A stretch of DNA of 64,000 nucleotides from Bradyrhizobium guangdongense (GCF_004114975.1 NZ_CP030051.1:4092001-4156000); one strand, 5' to 3'; positions 53,658-62,591 are shown, counted from the first letter of the stretch. Numbers and translations are program-made. The notes: generated from the letters alone by a model not told the origin.

Positions 53658-54335
53658 TCAGCTTTCCGGGGCTGGCACGGTCGCCGGCGCACTCAGCGGG
53701 GCCCCGCCAACCGAAACCGGCCCGACGGATTTCGGCTCGCGAAGCATCCGCTTGCGCAACGCTGCGGGCAATCCATAGCGCGCATGCGCCCTACGGATGG
53801 ACGACGTGAGATCCGAGGTCATCGCACTTTGCAGCGAGTCGATCTTGGCGATCAGCGTCGAAAGCTGCGGCGATATCCTCTTCACATCGCTCCGTTCGTC
53901 CGTAATGCTCTGCCGGAGAGAGACGAGGACCGTTGAATCCTGCTGCCGCAGAGCCGTGTTCTGCTGCAAGGAGGCATTGATCTCTTGCAGCGCGGCGGCC
54001 TGCTGCTGCTGGGCCGACTGGATCTCCTTGAGGGCGGCGACGACGGGATCCGGTTTCGGCGCGGAGTTTTCCTGGTACGGAAACAGGGCGGCCAAGCTGC
54101 TGATGGCAGGCGCTGGAAGATCAAACGGCGAAGTATAAATGGCCGCTGCGCCGTTGATGGCCAAGGCACATACCGAGAATACCAGGACCGATTTTCGGCT
54201 GGACTGCCTGGCAGGTGCTGGAGCTTCCGCCGCTTCGGGCCCGGTTTCGGACGCTGCGGCGGCAAGTGCTGCGGCATCGAGGTGCTCGGCAAAGCACAGG
54301 GTGTCGGACGTCGTGGCCATCTGCATTGACCTCAT
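53658..54335 (-). CDS. Hypothetical protein with one membrane segment and a coiled coil
   Basis: A protein of 225 residues. A cytosolic N-terminus (~50 residues, Ala/Glu/Pro-rich) precedes one helix (VLVFSVCALAINGAAAIYTS). A coiled coil follows (residues ~100-170; EIQSAQQQQAAALQEINASL), then the basic stretch SSIRRAHARYGLPAALRKRM. Three Met codons open the frame; GAGG sits best for the third (ATG 54320). It is convergent with the adhesin gene. It does not look like a type I secretion HlyD subunit (too short, no lipoyl or hairpin domain). The function is unknown. Confidence 0.6.
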   Translation of the reverse strand: MRSMQMATTSDTLCFAEHLDAAALAAAASETGPEAAEAPAPARQSSRKSVLVFSVCALAINGAAAIYTSPFDLPAPAISSLAALFPYQENSAPKPDPVVAALKEIQSAQQQQAAALQEINASLQQNTALRQQDSTVLVSLRQSITDERSDVKRISPQLSTLIAKIDSLQSAMTSDLTSSIRRAHARYGLPAALRKRMLREPKSVGPVSVGGAPLSAPATVPAPES

Positions 54336-54608
54336 GAGCGAGCAAAAGGAGGCCGTCGCCGGAACGTCTTCGCGACGCCTCCTTTACGCAGCACTCACTT
54401 ACACAACTGCCTCAAATTGTGAGCATTTCGGATTAATTCCACGTTAGCGACGTGGCCGGCCTGCCTGCCCGGCCACTCCGGCCGATTACGGGCCGGACGA
54501 TGGTGCCCGCGGCGCTGCATCTGTCCCCTGCTCCATGACCCCTGCGCGAAAAAGCCACGAGACAGCGCGTGAGAAAGGTGTAGGATTCACCAAAACAGGA
54601 GGAGCGGC

Positions 54609-54779
54609 ATGTTTGAAATCACCGGTTTCGACACGGCAGGCGTCGTCAACCTCAAGCGGGAATCGCTTGCCGCTGCCCTCAAGAAGGCCAGGGAACTGAT
54701 CCAGGACGGGTGCCACGACGTTCAGATCGTTAATCCCAATGGCCGGGTCTACACCTCTTTCGAGGAGCAGGCAGCCTAG
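54609..54779 (+). CDS. 56-residue hypothetical protein
   Basis: ATG 54609 has the strong ribosome site AGGAGGAG (54597-54604). The sequence runs MFEITGFDTAGVVNLKRESL, then AALKKARELIQDGCHDVQIV and NPNGRVYTSFEEQAA. The beta-alpha-beta pattern with a late GRVY is typical of a small protein family common in Bradyrhizobium, of unknown function. Confidence 0.7.
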   Translation: MFEITGFDTAGVVNLKRESLAAALKKARELIQDGCHDVQIVNPNGRVYTSFEEQAA

Positions 54780-54856
54780 CCCGATCCGCTTCCACCGAAC
54801 GCATCGTTGAGCCGCCCGCAACCGGGCGCTAGGATGAGCCTTTTCAGGAGGCTCAT

Positions 54857-55096
54857 TTGAAACAGGCTATTTTCATTGCAGCCATCGCGCTGCTTGCCGG
54901 CGGGCCCGCCCGAACCCAGACTCTGGTCGATCCCAGCAAGGTTGCACCCGAATACCGGGACGCAGCCGAAAAGCGCCGAGCCGAGCAGATCCGTCAGCGC
55001 GAATGCGCCCTGAAAGCGGACCTTGAAAAGGTGCTGCCGCGAGATCGGACCGCCTATCTGAATCGTTGCCTGGAAGCCATGGCCGCCAAACAATAG
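54857..55096 (+). CDS. Small secreted hypothetical protein
   Basis: A protein of 79 residues starting with TTG 54857, with a near-perfect AGGAGG at 54846-54851. The first 21 residues form a signal peptide (MKQAIFIAAIALLAGGPART, cleaved near TQT). The mature part is charged and helical with two Cys (QRECALKADLEKVLPRDR; LNRCLEAMAAKQ), which could form a disulfide in the periplasm. No family is recognised. It lies 77 bp after the 56-residue gene and may share its transcript. Confidence 0.65.
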   Translation: MKQAIFIAAIALLAGGPARTQTLVDPSKVAPEYRDAAEKRRAEQIRQRECALKADLEKVLPRDRTAYLNRCLEAMAAKQ

Positions 55097-55213
55097 CGGC
55101 CCGCACGCCCCTGCACGCAGTGCGTGCGATCAGGCCAGCAACCGGCGTTGAGGCTTTCTTCAGACATTCGGCTCACCGTGGCCGCCGATTTCCAATGATC
55201 ATTTGTCGGCGTC

Positions 55214-55504
55214 ATGAATTCCGTCCAGATCCAGTGCACGCGCTGCAAAACGATGTTTCGCGATCGCGCGGGACGGTTGCAGGACGGCTATTCCAGACAG
55301 TGTCCTTGTTGCGAGGTGGTGCTGTTCTTCGCAGACGACGCACAGCATCCCTTCATCAAGCGCGCGATGCGAAGCGCGCGGCAAGTCCGGAAAGAGCTGC
55401 GCGCGGCTGAGGCGGCGAGGCTTGCTGCTCCACAGGAAGAGCGTGCGGCGCCGAGGTCACGATCGTCGATCAGTCGTGCGCGGGTCCAGGGCCGAACCGA
55501 GTAG
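55214..55504 (+). CDS. Small zinc-ribbon-like hypothetical protein
   Basis: A protein of 96 residues. CTRCKTMFRDRAGRLQDGYS followed by RQCPCCEVVLFF gives two CxxC knuckles, a likely zinc ribbon in the first 35 residues. A basic Ala/Arg-rich helix follows (KELRAAEAARLAAPQEERAA) and a disordered tail. Such a protein could bind nucleic acid or be a small regulator. The ribosome site is weak. It is convergent with the LysR gene. Confidence 0.55.
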   Translation: MNSVQIQCTRCKTMFRDRAGRLQDGYSRQCPCCEVVLFFADDAQHPFIKRAMRSARQVRKELRAAEAARLAAPQEERAAPRSRSSISRARVQGRTE

Positions 55505-55515
55505 CGCCCCACCGC

Positions 55516-56436
55516 TCAGGTCGCTTCGATCCAGATTCCGGCGTCGGAATGAGCGCGGATGTGCTCGACCAGAAAATCCGAGAACACCCTGATCTTGGCC
55601 GGCAACCGGACGCGGTTCTGGTAGGCCACGTTCATCGTGAGCAGCGGCAATTCCCAGTCCGTCAATACAGGCACGAGCTTGCCGGCCTTTATGTCGCCCT
55701 GAACGATGTAGAGCGGCTGGATCAGGATGCCGAGCCCAGCGCGGGCGGCGCCGCAGATGATCTGGCCGTCATTGCTGTCGAGCGTCGGCGCGATGCGGAC
55801 GGTCTGCGTCGTGCTGCCCTTGCTCAGCCGCAATGAATATGGATCGTTGGCGAGGTTGTAGACCAGCATGTCATGGCGCGCGAGATCGGCGGGATGTTCG
55901 GGGATACCGCGCGCCGCGAGATAGGACGGCGCGGCTGCCAGCACACGGCGCATCTGCCCGATGCGGCGGATGATGATGTTGGAGTCAGGCTCCTGCTCGC
56001 GCGTACGGATCGCGACGTCGATGCCAGCCTCGATGAAGTCGGGATAGCGGTTGGCGGCGATGATCTGGACGTCGAGCTTCGGATAGAGCCTGCGAAACGC
56101 CGGCAGCATCGGCGCCATGTAGATCATCGCAAATGACAGGGAGCTCGTGACGCGCAGCATGCCCTTGGGCGAGAGCGCGCGATCGCTGACGGCATCCTCG
56201 GCCTCGGCCAGCTCGTTCAAGAGCGTGCTGCAACGTTGCAACAGCTCCTGCCCGGCCTCGGTCAGCCACTGACGGCGGGTGTTGCGCTCAATCAGGCGGA
56301 CCGCGAGCCGCTCCTCCAGCGCGCTGAGATGCCGGCTCGCAGCGGCATTCGACATCCGCAAGAGCTCGGCGGCCTTGGAAAGGCTGCCGAGCTCAGCCGT
56401 CCTGGAGAACACCTCAAGCTGGAGAAGCCGATCCAT
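55516..56436 (-). CDS. LysR-family transcriptional regulator
   Basis: A protein of 306 residues. The N-terminal winged helix-turn-helix (MDRLLQLEVFSRTAELGSLS, KAAELLRMSNAAASRHLSAL) covers residues 1-60, followed by a substrate-binding domain (SSLSFAMIYMAPMLPAFRRL; DVAIRTREQEPDSN). It is divergent from the catabolic genes that begin at 56544 and is the obvious candidate to control them, with an aromatic intermediate as possible inducer; this follows from position only. Confidence 0.9.
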   Translation of the reverse strand: MDRLLQLEVFSRTAELGSLSKAAELLRMSNAAASRHLSALEERLAVRLIERNTRRQWLTEAGQELLQRCSTLLNELAEAEDAVSDRALSPKGMLRVTSSLSFAMIYMAPMLPAFRRLYPKLDVQIIAANRYPDFIEAGIDVAIRTREQEPDSNIIIRRIGQMRRVLAAAPSYLAARGIPEHPADLARHDMLVYNLANDPYSLRLSKGSTTQTVRIAPTLDSNDGQIICGAARAGLGILIQPLYIVQGDIKAGKLVPVLTDWELPLLTMNVAYQNRVRLPAKIRVFSDFLVEHIRAHSDAGIWIEAT

Positions 56437-56438
56437 TC

Positions 56439-56453
56439 TTCCTCATATCGGAA
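56439..56453. promoter_or_regulatory. Candidate LysR-type operator
   Basis: TTCC (56439-56442) N7 GGAA (56450-56453) is a dyad that contains a T-N11-A core, in the divergent promoter region just upstream of the LysR start. It is a typical place for autoregulation, but the dyad is short and could be chance. Confidence 0.3.
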
Positions 56454-56543
56454 AAGAGACTTACGATTTTTGACCTTTATTTCCGCTTTCTGCAAGGCAA
56501 AATGGCCGCAACAAACAAGATTGCAGGCGAGGAATTCAGGGAA

Positions 56544-56867
56544 ATGTCGGGTCCGATCAAGCACATCGTGATGTGGCGGCTGCGCGGCGAGACGGCCGCG
56601 GAGCGCTCGGCGGCCCGCACCAAGGTCAAAACCTTGTTCGAAGGCCTCAAGGGCCGGATCGATGGTCTCACCCATATCGAGGTCGGCGAGGACATCAGCG
56701 ATGTCGACTATGCCTGCGACGTTGTCCTCGTCTCCGAGTTTACCGACAGCAAGGCCCTCAAGGCCTACGCCACCCATCCGGAGCATCTGCGTGTCAGGGA
56801 GCAGCTCGGCGACTTGCGCATCGGACGTTTCCAGGTCGATTATCCCGTCAAAGAGACCGGCGCATGA
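56544..56867 (+). CDS. Dabb (stress-responsive alpha/beta barrel) family protein
   Basis: A protein of 107 residues opening MSGPIKHIVMWRLRGETAAE, the Dabb pattern of a first strand KHIVMWRL followed by helices and ending in a strand (IGRFQVDYPV). It is a dimeric ferredoxin-like fold; some members are enzymes acting on aromatic or polyketide substrates. ATG 56544 matches the family start; ATG 56502 would add 14 residues. Its stop overlaps the start of the maleylacetate reductase gene (ATGA), so it is coupled with the ring-cleavage pathway. Confidence 0.8.
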   Translation: MSGPIKHIVMWRLRGETAAERSAARTKVKTLFEGLKGRIDGLTHIEVGEDISDVDYACDVVLVSEFTDSKALKAYATHPEHLRVREQLGDLRIGRFQVDYPVKETGA

Positions 56868-57943
56868 TCGGTTCGTTCACCTTTGAAAACCTCCCCTGCC
56901 GCGTCGTGTTCGGCAGCGGAACTCTGGGCGCGGCCAAAGCCGAGATCGAGCGCCTCGGTGGCAAGCGCGTGCTGGTGCTGGCGACGCCGCAGCAGGAAGC
57001 GCACGGCAAGGCGCTCGGCGCCGCACTCGGCCCGCTCTATGCCGGCCTCTTCGCCGGCGCGACGATGCACACGCCGGTCGAGGTGACCGAGCGCGCGATC
57101 GCGGCGATGAAGGCCTGCGAAGCCGACTGCGTGGTCGCGCTCGGCGGCGGCGCGACGACTGGCCTTGGCAAGGCGCTGGCCTTTCGCACCGGTGTCAACC
57201 AGCTCTGCATTCCCACGACCTATGCCGGCTCGGAGATGACCCCGATCCTCGGCCAGACCGAGAACGGGCTGAAGACCACGGTGCGTGACGTCGCTGTGCT
57301 GCCGGAGACGGTGATCTATGACGTCGACCTGACGATGACGCTGCCGGTGGGCCTCACTGCCACGTCAGGCATCAACGCCATCGCGCATGCGGTGGAAGCG
57401 CTTTATGCGCGCGACACCAACCCTGTCACGTCGCTCATGGCCGAGGAAGGCATCCGCGCGCTGGCGCGTGCCCTGCCCGCGATCGCGGCCAAGCCCGACG
57501 ATCGCGCCTCGCGCAGCGAGGCCCTTTACGGCGCCTGGCTGTGCGGCGTGTGCCTCGGCACCGTCGGCATGGCCCTGCATCACAAGCTCTGTCACACGCT
57601 CGGCGGCACGTTTGATCTGCCGCATGCGGAGACGCACACGATCGTGCTGCCGCATGCGCTGGCCTACAACGCGCCCGCGGTCCCCGAAGCGATGGCGCGG
57701 ATCGCGCGCGCCATCGGTGCGACCGATGCGTCGCGGGGCCTTTTCGATCTCGCCAAACGACTGGGCGCGAAAGTCGCGCTACGTGACATCGGCATGCCCG
57801 AGAGCGGCATCGACAGGGCGGCCGACCTCGCCGTCACCAACGCATACTGGAATCCGCGACCGCTCGAGCGCGCCGCCATCCGCGACCTCATCGCGCGCGC
57901 CTGGGCCGGCGAGCCGCCGGTCACCACCCAAGCGGCGGCCTGA
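56864..57943 (+). CDS. Maleylacetate reductase
   Basis: A protein of 359 residues of the iron-containing alcohol dehydrogenase superfamily that reduces maleylacetate to 3-oxoadipate with NAD(P)H. The Rossmann half shows VVALGGGATTGLGKALAFRT and CIPTTYAGSEMTPILGQTEN, both typical of maleylacetate reductases. The C-terminal half has the MALHHKLCHTLGGTFDLPHA segment with the conserved histidines. Start fixed by ATGA overlap with the Dabb gene. Together with the dioxygenase at 60252 it completes the lower hydroxyquinol pathway. Confidence 0.92.
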   Translation: MIGSFTFENLPCRVVFGSGTLGAAKAEIERLGGKRVLVLATPQQEAHGKALGAALGPLYAGLFAGATMHTPVEVTERAIAAMKACEADCVVALGGGATTGLGKALAFRTGVNQLCIPTTYAGSEMTPILGQTENGLKTTVRDVAVLPETVIYDVDLTMTLPVGLTATSGINAIAHAVEALYARDTNPVTSLMAEEGIRALARALPAIAAKPDDRASRSEALYGAWLCGVCLGTVGMALHHKLCHTLGGTFDLPHAETHTIVLPHALAYNAPAVPEAMARIARAIGATDASRGLFDLAKRLGAKVALRDIGMPESGIDRAADLAVTNAYWNPRPLERAAIRDLIARAWAGEPPVTTQAAA

Positions 57944-57948
57944 TCACG

Positions 57949-59313
57949 ATGAAGCGTACCCTCATCCAATCGGCAACCATCATCAGCATGGACGCGTCGA
58001 TCGGCGACGTCAGGGATGGCGACGTGCTGGTCGAGAACGGGCGGATCGCCGCTGTGCGTCCCGGCATTGCCGCTGATGATGCCGAGATCGTCGACGGAAG
58101 GGGCCGCATCGTCATCCCCGGGCTCATCAACGCGCATATGCACACCTGGCAGACGGGCTTGCGCGGCTTTGCGGCGAACTGGACACTGCTGGAATATTTC
58201 CGCCGCATGCATGCTGGGCTCGCGACCCTGTTCACCCCTGATGACATCTACATCGCCACGCTCGTCGGCGCGCTGAACCAGATCAATTGCGGCGCCACCA
58301 CGCTGGTCGATTGGTGCCACAACAATCCGACACCAGCTCATACCGATGCCGCCGTGCGCGGGCTGATCGATAGCGGCATCCGCGCCGCCTTCTTCCACGG
58401 CTCGCCGAAGCCTGAGCCGAAGCCGGGCGAACCGCACTTCTCGGAGGTACCGCATCCCCGCCGCGAGGTCGAGCGACTGCTGGCCGGCCCCCTCGCCGAC
58501 CGCAATGGCCTCGTCACGCTCGGACTTGCCATTCTCGGCCCGCATTATTCGACGCTCGACGTGTCCACGCATGACTTTCACCTGGCGCGGGAGCTCGGCC
58601 TGATCGCCTCGATGCATCAGGGCGGCGGACCCGCAAAGACGCCGGGCGGCTGGGAGAAGCTGATCGAGGCTGGCCTCGTCGGATCCAACGTCAATATCGT
58701 CCATGGCAATGATCTTCCCGATGATCTTCTACGGAAACTGATCGATCTCGGCGTCACCTTCTCGGTCACGCCCGAGAACGAGATGATCCAGGGCCACGGC
58801 TTTCCAATCACCGGACGGTTGCTCAGGCGAGGGGTGCGCCCGACCATCGGCATCGACCTGGAATCCGTGCTGGCCGGCGATCTCTTTTCAGCAGCTCGCG
58901 TCGCACTGTCGATGCAGCGCGCGCTCGACAATGCGGAAACACGCAAGAGCGAGGGGACGATCCCCGCGACGACGACGATCCCGGCGCGCGAGGGGCTCGC
59001 CTGGATCACCACCGAAGGCGCGCGCATGCTCGGCCGAGAGAGCCAGATCGGCTCGCTGACGCCGGGGAAACTCGCCGATCTCGTCGTCATCAATGCTGAC
59101 GACCTCAATCTCTTTCCGGTCCACGATCCCGTCGCCACCGTGGTGATGCAGACGAGCCTTGCGAATATCGAGGCTGTCATGATTGGCGGCACCTGGAAGA
59201 AGCGGAACGGGAAACTGCTGGTGGATGGGCTCGAGGCGAAGAAGCAGCTGCTGGCGCAATCCGGCCGGCGGCTGGTGCGGGACATCGAACGACAAGGGCA
59301 CGCCGCGCCATAG
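57949..59313 (+). CDS. Amidohydrolase (AtzA/TrzA/SsnA-like metal-dependent deaminase or hydrolase)
   Basis: A protein of 454 residues. An N-terminal composite domain (LIQSATIISMDASIGDVRDG) precedes a TIM barrel with metal ligands H63 and H65 (NAHMHTW). SMHQGGG, NIVHGND and TPENEMIQGHG match the later His/Glu positions, and GIDLESVLAGDLF carries the barrel-end Asp. The C-terminal GKLADLVVINADDL is the family ending. Relatives deaminate guanine, triazines or other N-rings. Co-location with hydroxyquinol genes suggests it opens or deaminates an upstream substrate; the substrate is not readable. It lies 5 nt after the reductase gene. Confidence 0.85.
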   Translation: MKRTLIQSATIISMDASIGDVRDGDVLVENGRIAAVRPGIAADDAEIVDGRGRIVIPGLINAHMHTWQTGLRGFAANWTLLEYFRRMHAGLATLFTPDDIYIATLVGALNQINCGATTLVDWCHNNPTPAHTDAAVRGLIDSGIRAAFFHGSPKPEPKPGEPHFSEVPHPRREVERLLAGPLADRNGLVTLGLAILGPHYSTLDVSTHDFHLARELGLIASMHQGGGPAKTPGGWEKLIEAGLVGSNVNIVHGNDLPDDLLRKLIDLGVTFSVTPENEMIQGHGFPITGRLLRRGVRPTIGIDLESVLAGDLFSAARVALSMQRALDNAETRKSEGTIPATTTIPAREGLAWITTEGARMLGRESQIGSLTPGKLADLVVINADDLNLFPVHDPVATVVMQTSLANIEAVMIGGTWKKRNGKLLVDGLEAKKQLLAQSGRRLVRDIERQGHAAP

Positions 59314-59332
59314 CGGCCAACGGACAAGAACA

Positions 59333-60235
59333 ATGACTGATACAAGCAAACAGGTCGCCTTCATCGGCATCGGCAAGATGGGCCTGCCGATGTCGCAACT
59401 CGTCGCCAAGGCCGGTTATGCCGTCACTGCCTTCGATCAGAGCGCGGCACGCCTGAAGGAGGCGCGCGAACAGGGCATCGCCGTCGCAAGCTCGTCCACG
59501 GAGGCGGTCGACGGCCGCCCTCTGGTCATCACCTCGCTGCCCGACGATGCCGCCTTGCGCGCGGTGATGCTCGGCCCGGCCGGGCTGGTCGGCGCGATGG
59601 CGCCGAAGGCGGTGCTGATCGAGACCAGCACGGTCAGCGCCGAAGCCTCGGCGGAGGTCAATGCCGCTACGCACGCACGCGGCATCGCCTATCTGCGGGC
59701 TCCGGTCTCGGGCAATGCCAGCATCGTGCACACGGGCGCGCTGAGCTGCTTCGTCTCCGGCCCCAAGGACGCGTTCGAAAGCGCCAAGCCTCTGTTTGCG
59801 AGCTTCACTCGTGCGCAGACCTATCTCGGCCCGAACGAGGAAGCACGCTACGCAAAGCTTGCGGTCAACCTCATGATCGCGGTCTCGGCTGCCATGATGG
59901 CGGAAAGCCTGGCGCTGGCGCGCAAGGGCGGCATCGGCTGGCAGGACATTCTGAAGGTGCTGGACGAGAGCGCCGTCGCCTCACCCATGGTGAAGTACAA
60001 GACCGCGCCGCTGCGCAGCCGCGACTTCGTCTCAAGCTTCTCCTGCAAGCAGATGGCCAAGGACCTCGATCTCATCTTGGGCGCTGGCCATGCCGTCGGC
60101 GTGCCGCTGCAGCTTGCAGCGCAAGTACGTGAGACCTATGGCGCGCTCGTCGCGCAGGGCGAAGGCGAGACCGACTTCATCGCGACCGTGAAGCATCTCG
60201 AACGGCTGTCCGGTCTCGGTGAGCCCAAACTCTGA
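59333..60235 (+). CDS. 3-hydroxyisobutyrate dehydrogenase-family NAD(P) oxidoreductase
   Basis: A protein of 300 residues. VAFIGIGKMGLPMSQLVAKA is the Rossmann motif, VITSLPDDAALRAVM follows the cofactor, YLRAPVSGNASIVHTG is the substrate segment, and YAKLAVNLMIAVSAAMMAES carries the catalytic Lys of the beta-hydroxyacid dehydrogenase family. The exact substrate is unknown. It lies 19 bp after the amidohydrolase and 16 bp before the dioxygenase, so it is part of the catabolic operon. ATG 59333 is the family start. Confidence 0.87.
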   Translation: MTDTSKQVAFIGIGKMGLPMSQLVAKAGYAVTAFDQSAARLKEAREQGIAVASSSTEAVDGRPLVITSLPDDAALRAVMLGPAGLVGAMAPKAVLIETSTVSAEASAEVNAATHARGIAYLRAPVSGNASIVHTGALSCFVSGPKDAFESAKPLFASFTRAQTYLGPNEEARYAKLAVNLMIAVSAAMMAESLALARKGGIGWQDILKVLDESAVASPMVKYKTAPLRSRDFVSSFSCKQMAKDLDLILGAGHAVGVPLQLAAQVRETYGALVAQGEGETDFIATVKHLERLSGLGEPKL

Positions 60236-60251
60236 TCGACGGGAGGCGAAT

Positions 60252-61136
60252 TTGCGAAATTTCAGCGAGACCAACATCACCGACGCCGTGCTCGAACGCA
60301 TCGCCGGGGCCACCGATCCCCGCATCAAGCAGGTCAGCGAAGCCCTGGTACGTCACCTCCACGCCTTCGTGCGCGAAATCCGGCCGACCCAGAAGGAATG
60401 GGAATACGGCATCGACTTCCTGACCCGCACCGGCCACATGTGCGACGACAAGCGGCAGGAATTCATCCTCTTGTCGGACGCGCTCGGCGTTTCCATGCTG
60501 GTCGATGCGATCAACCATCCCGTGCCTGATGGCGCGACCGAGACCACCGTGCTCGGGCCATTCTTCGTCCAGGCCGCGCCCGAGAAGCAGAACGGGGACG
60601 ACATCTCCGGCCCCATGGAGGGCGATCCCATGATCGTCACCGGGTCGGTCTCGACCGCCGACGGCAAGCCGCTTGCCGGCGCCGTGGTCGATGTCTGGCA
60701 TTCCGACAATGACGGCTATTACGACGTGCAGCAGCTCGACGAGATCGGCGAGCTCGCAATGCGCGCGCGCTTCCACACCGACGCCAACGGCCGCTTCCAC
60801 TTCTGGTCGATCAAGCCGGCGGCCTATCCGATCCCGCATGACGGTCCGGTCGGCGAGATGCTGGAGGCGCAGGGCCGCCATCCCTGGCGTCCGGCTCATG
60901 TGCATTTCATGATCTCGGCGCCGGGCTTCGAGCAGCTCGTCACGCATGTGTTCGTCGCCGGCGACAAATATCTGGACAGCGACGTGGTGTTCGGCGTCAA
61001 GGACAGCCTGATCCACGATTTCGTGCGCTGCCCGCCTGGCCGTGCGCCTGACGGTCGCATGGTGGACAACGCCTACTATCACCTCACTTACGATTTCGGC
61101 CTGAAGCAAGCCGCAAGCAGCGCGCAGGCAGCGTAA
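60252..61136 (+). CDS. Intradiol dioxygenase, hydroxyquinol 1,2-dioxygenase type
   Basis: A protein of 294 residues with an N-terminal helical dimerisation domain (residues ~1-100) and a catalytic beta-sandwich. Ligands of Fe(III) are two Tyr (one in NDGYYDV, one in AAYPIPHDGPVG) and H216 and H218 (RPAHVHF). It opens hydroxyquinol to maleylacetate; catechol 1,2-dioxygenases share the fold, but the neighbouring maleylacetate reductase favours hydroxyquinol. The TTG at 60252 has GGGAGG at 60241-60246. An upstream GTG at 60219 lies inside the previous gene. Confidence 0.87.
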   Translation: MRNFSETNITDAVLERIAGATDPRIKQVSEALVRHLHAFVREIRPTQKEWEYGIDFLTRTGHMCDDKRQEFILLSDALGVSMLVDAINHPVPDGATETTVLGPFFVQAAPEKQNGDDISGPMEGDPMIVTGSVSTADGKPLAGAVVDVWHSDNDGYYDVQQLDEIGELAMRARFHTDANGRFHFWSIKPAAYPIPHDGPVGEMLEAQGRHPWRPAHVHFMISAPGFEQLVTHVFVAGDKYLDSDVVFGVKDSLIHDFVRCPPGRAPDGRMVDNAYYHLTYDFGLKQAASSAQAA

Positions 61137-61199
61137 GCCGGACGTAGAATTGACGGGCTGACAACAGTCCGCAACGAAGACGGATAATGGGGAGAGACA

Positions 61200-62591
61200 A
61201 TGGAACCGCGGGTCGACAGTGCCGCTGTGGCTGAGCGCCTCACGGGCGTGATCGGTCCGCGCGCGACCACCGCGCGCGGCGTGCTCGACCAGCATGGCCA
61301 GAGTGAGTCCTATTACCGCGCCCTGCCCCCTGATATCGTCGTCTTCCCCGAAACCACGGCGGAAGTCGTCGAGATCGTCAAGCTCTGCGCCGGCTCGGGT
61401 ATGCCGATCGTGCCGTTTGGCGCCGGCACCTCGCTCGAGGGCAATGCCTCCGCGGTCGCCGGCGGCGTCTGCATCGACTTCGCGCGCATGAACAAGGTGC
61501 TTGCTGTCCACGACAGCGACATGAACGTCGTGGTCCAGCCCGGCATCACCCGTAAGCAGCTCAATGCGGAGCTGCGCGGCACCGGGCTGTTCTTTCCGAT
61601 CGATCCCGGTGCGGACGCCTCGATCGGCGGCATGACCTCGACGCGCGCCTCCGGCACCATGGCGGTGCGCTACGGCACGATGAAAGACAACGTCATGGCG
61701 GTGGAGGTCGTGCTGGCCGACGGTCGCGTGATCCGCACCAGTAGGCGCGCGCGCAAATCCGCGGCCGGCTACGATCTGACGCGGCTGTTCGTCGGCGCCG
61801 AGGGCACGCTCGGCGTCATCACTGAGATCACGCTGAAACTGCATCCGCTGCCGCAGGCGATTTCGGCCGCGGTGTGCAGCTTCGACACGCTGCACAATGC
61901 GATCGATACCGCGATCGGCATCATCCAGGCGGCCGTTCCGGTCGCCCGTGTCGAGCTGCTCGACGACGTCATGATGCGCGGCATCAGCGGCTATGCCAAG
62001 CTCGGCTATCGCGAGGCGCCGACGCTGTTCTTCGAATTCCACGGCTCGGAGAGCGCAGTGGCCGAGCAGGCTGAGGTCGTGCAGGCGATCGCCGCCGAGC
62101 ATGGCGGCCGCGGCTTCGAATGGGCCAAAGCGCCGGAGGACCGCAGCCGGCTCTGGCACGCCCGTGATAACACGCTCTATGCGGGGCTCGGCCTGCGGCC
62201 CGGCGCACGCGCCGTCATCACTGATGTCTGCGTGCCGATCTCGCGTCTGGCGGAATGCCTGACCGATACGCGTAAGGATGCCGACGAACACGGCTTCACC
62301 GCGCCCATCGTCGGCCATGTCGGCGACGGCAATTTCCACATGTTGATCCTGGTCGATCCCGCAAGACCTGAGGAGATCGACGGCGCCAAAGCGCTGCAGG
62401 CCCGCATGGTCGCCCGCGCCATTGCGATGGACGGCACCTGCACCGGCGAGCACGGCATCGGCCTGGGCAAGATCGACTACCTCGCCGATGAACTGGGCGA
62501 GGCCGTCGACATCATGCGGTCGATCAAGACCGCGCTCGATCCCCAGGGATTGATGAACCCCGGCAAGATCTTTGCGGGAGCGCGGCCATGA
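61200..62591 (+). CDS. FAD-binding oxidase, GlcD/D-lactate dehydrogenase family
   Basis: A protein of 463 residues. The FAD-binding domain shows MPIVPFGAGTSLEGNASAVA and DPGADASIGGMTSTRASGTM, with RYGTMKDNV (residues ~65-190). The C-terminal domain ends with DGTCTGEHGIGLGKIDYL, the usual His-bearing end of D-2-hydroxyacid oxidases such as GlcD or Dld. GGGGAGAG lies just upstream. Its stop overlaps the ABC ATPase start (ATGA). It could oxidise a 2-hydroxyacid side chain or product of the imported compound. Confidence 0.88.
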   Translation: MEPRVDSAAVAERLTGVIGPRATTARGVLDQHGQSESYYRALPPDIVVFPETTAEVVEIVKLCAGSGMPIVPFGAGTSLEGNASAVAGGVCIDFARMNKVLAVHDSDMNVVVQPGITRKQLNAELRGTGLFFPIDPGADASIGGMTSTRASGTMAVRYGTMKDNVMAVEVVLADGRVIRTSRRARKSAAGYDLTRLFVGAEGTLGVITEITLKLHPLPQAISAAVCSFDTLHNAIDTAIGIIQAAVPVARVELLDDVMMRGISGYAKLGYREAPTLFFEFHGSESAVAEQAEVVQAIAAEHGGRGFEWAKAPEDRSRLWHARDNTLYAGLGLRPGARAVITDVCVPISRLAECLTDTRKDADEHGFTAPIVGHVGDGNFHMLILVDPARPEEIDGAKALQARMVARAIAMDGTCTGEHGIGLGKIDYLADELGEAVDIMRSIKTALDPQGLMNPGKIFAGARP

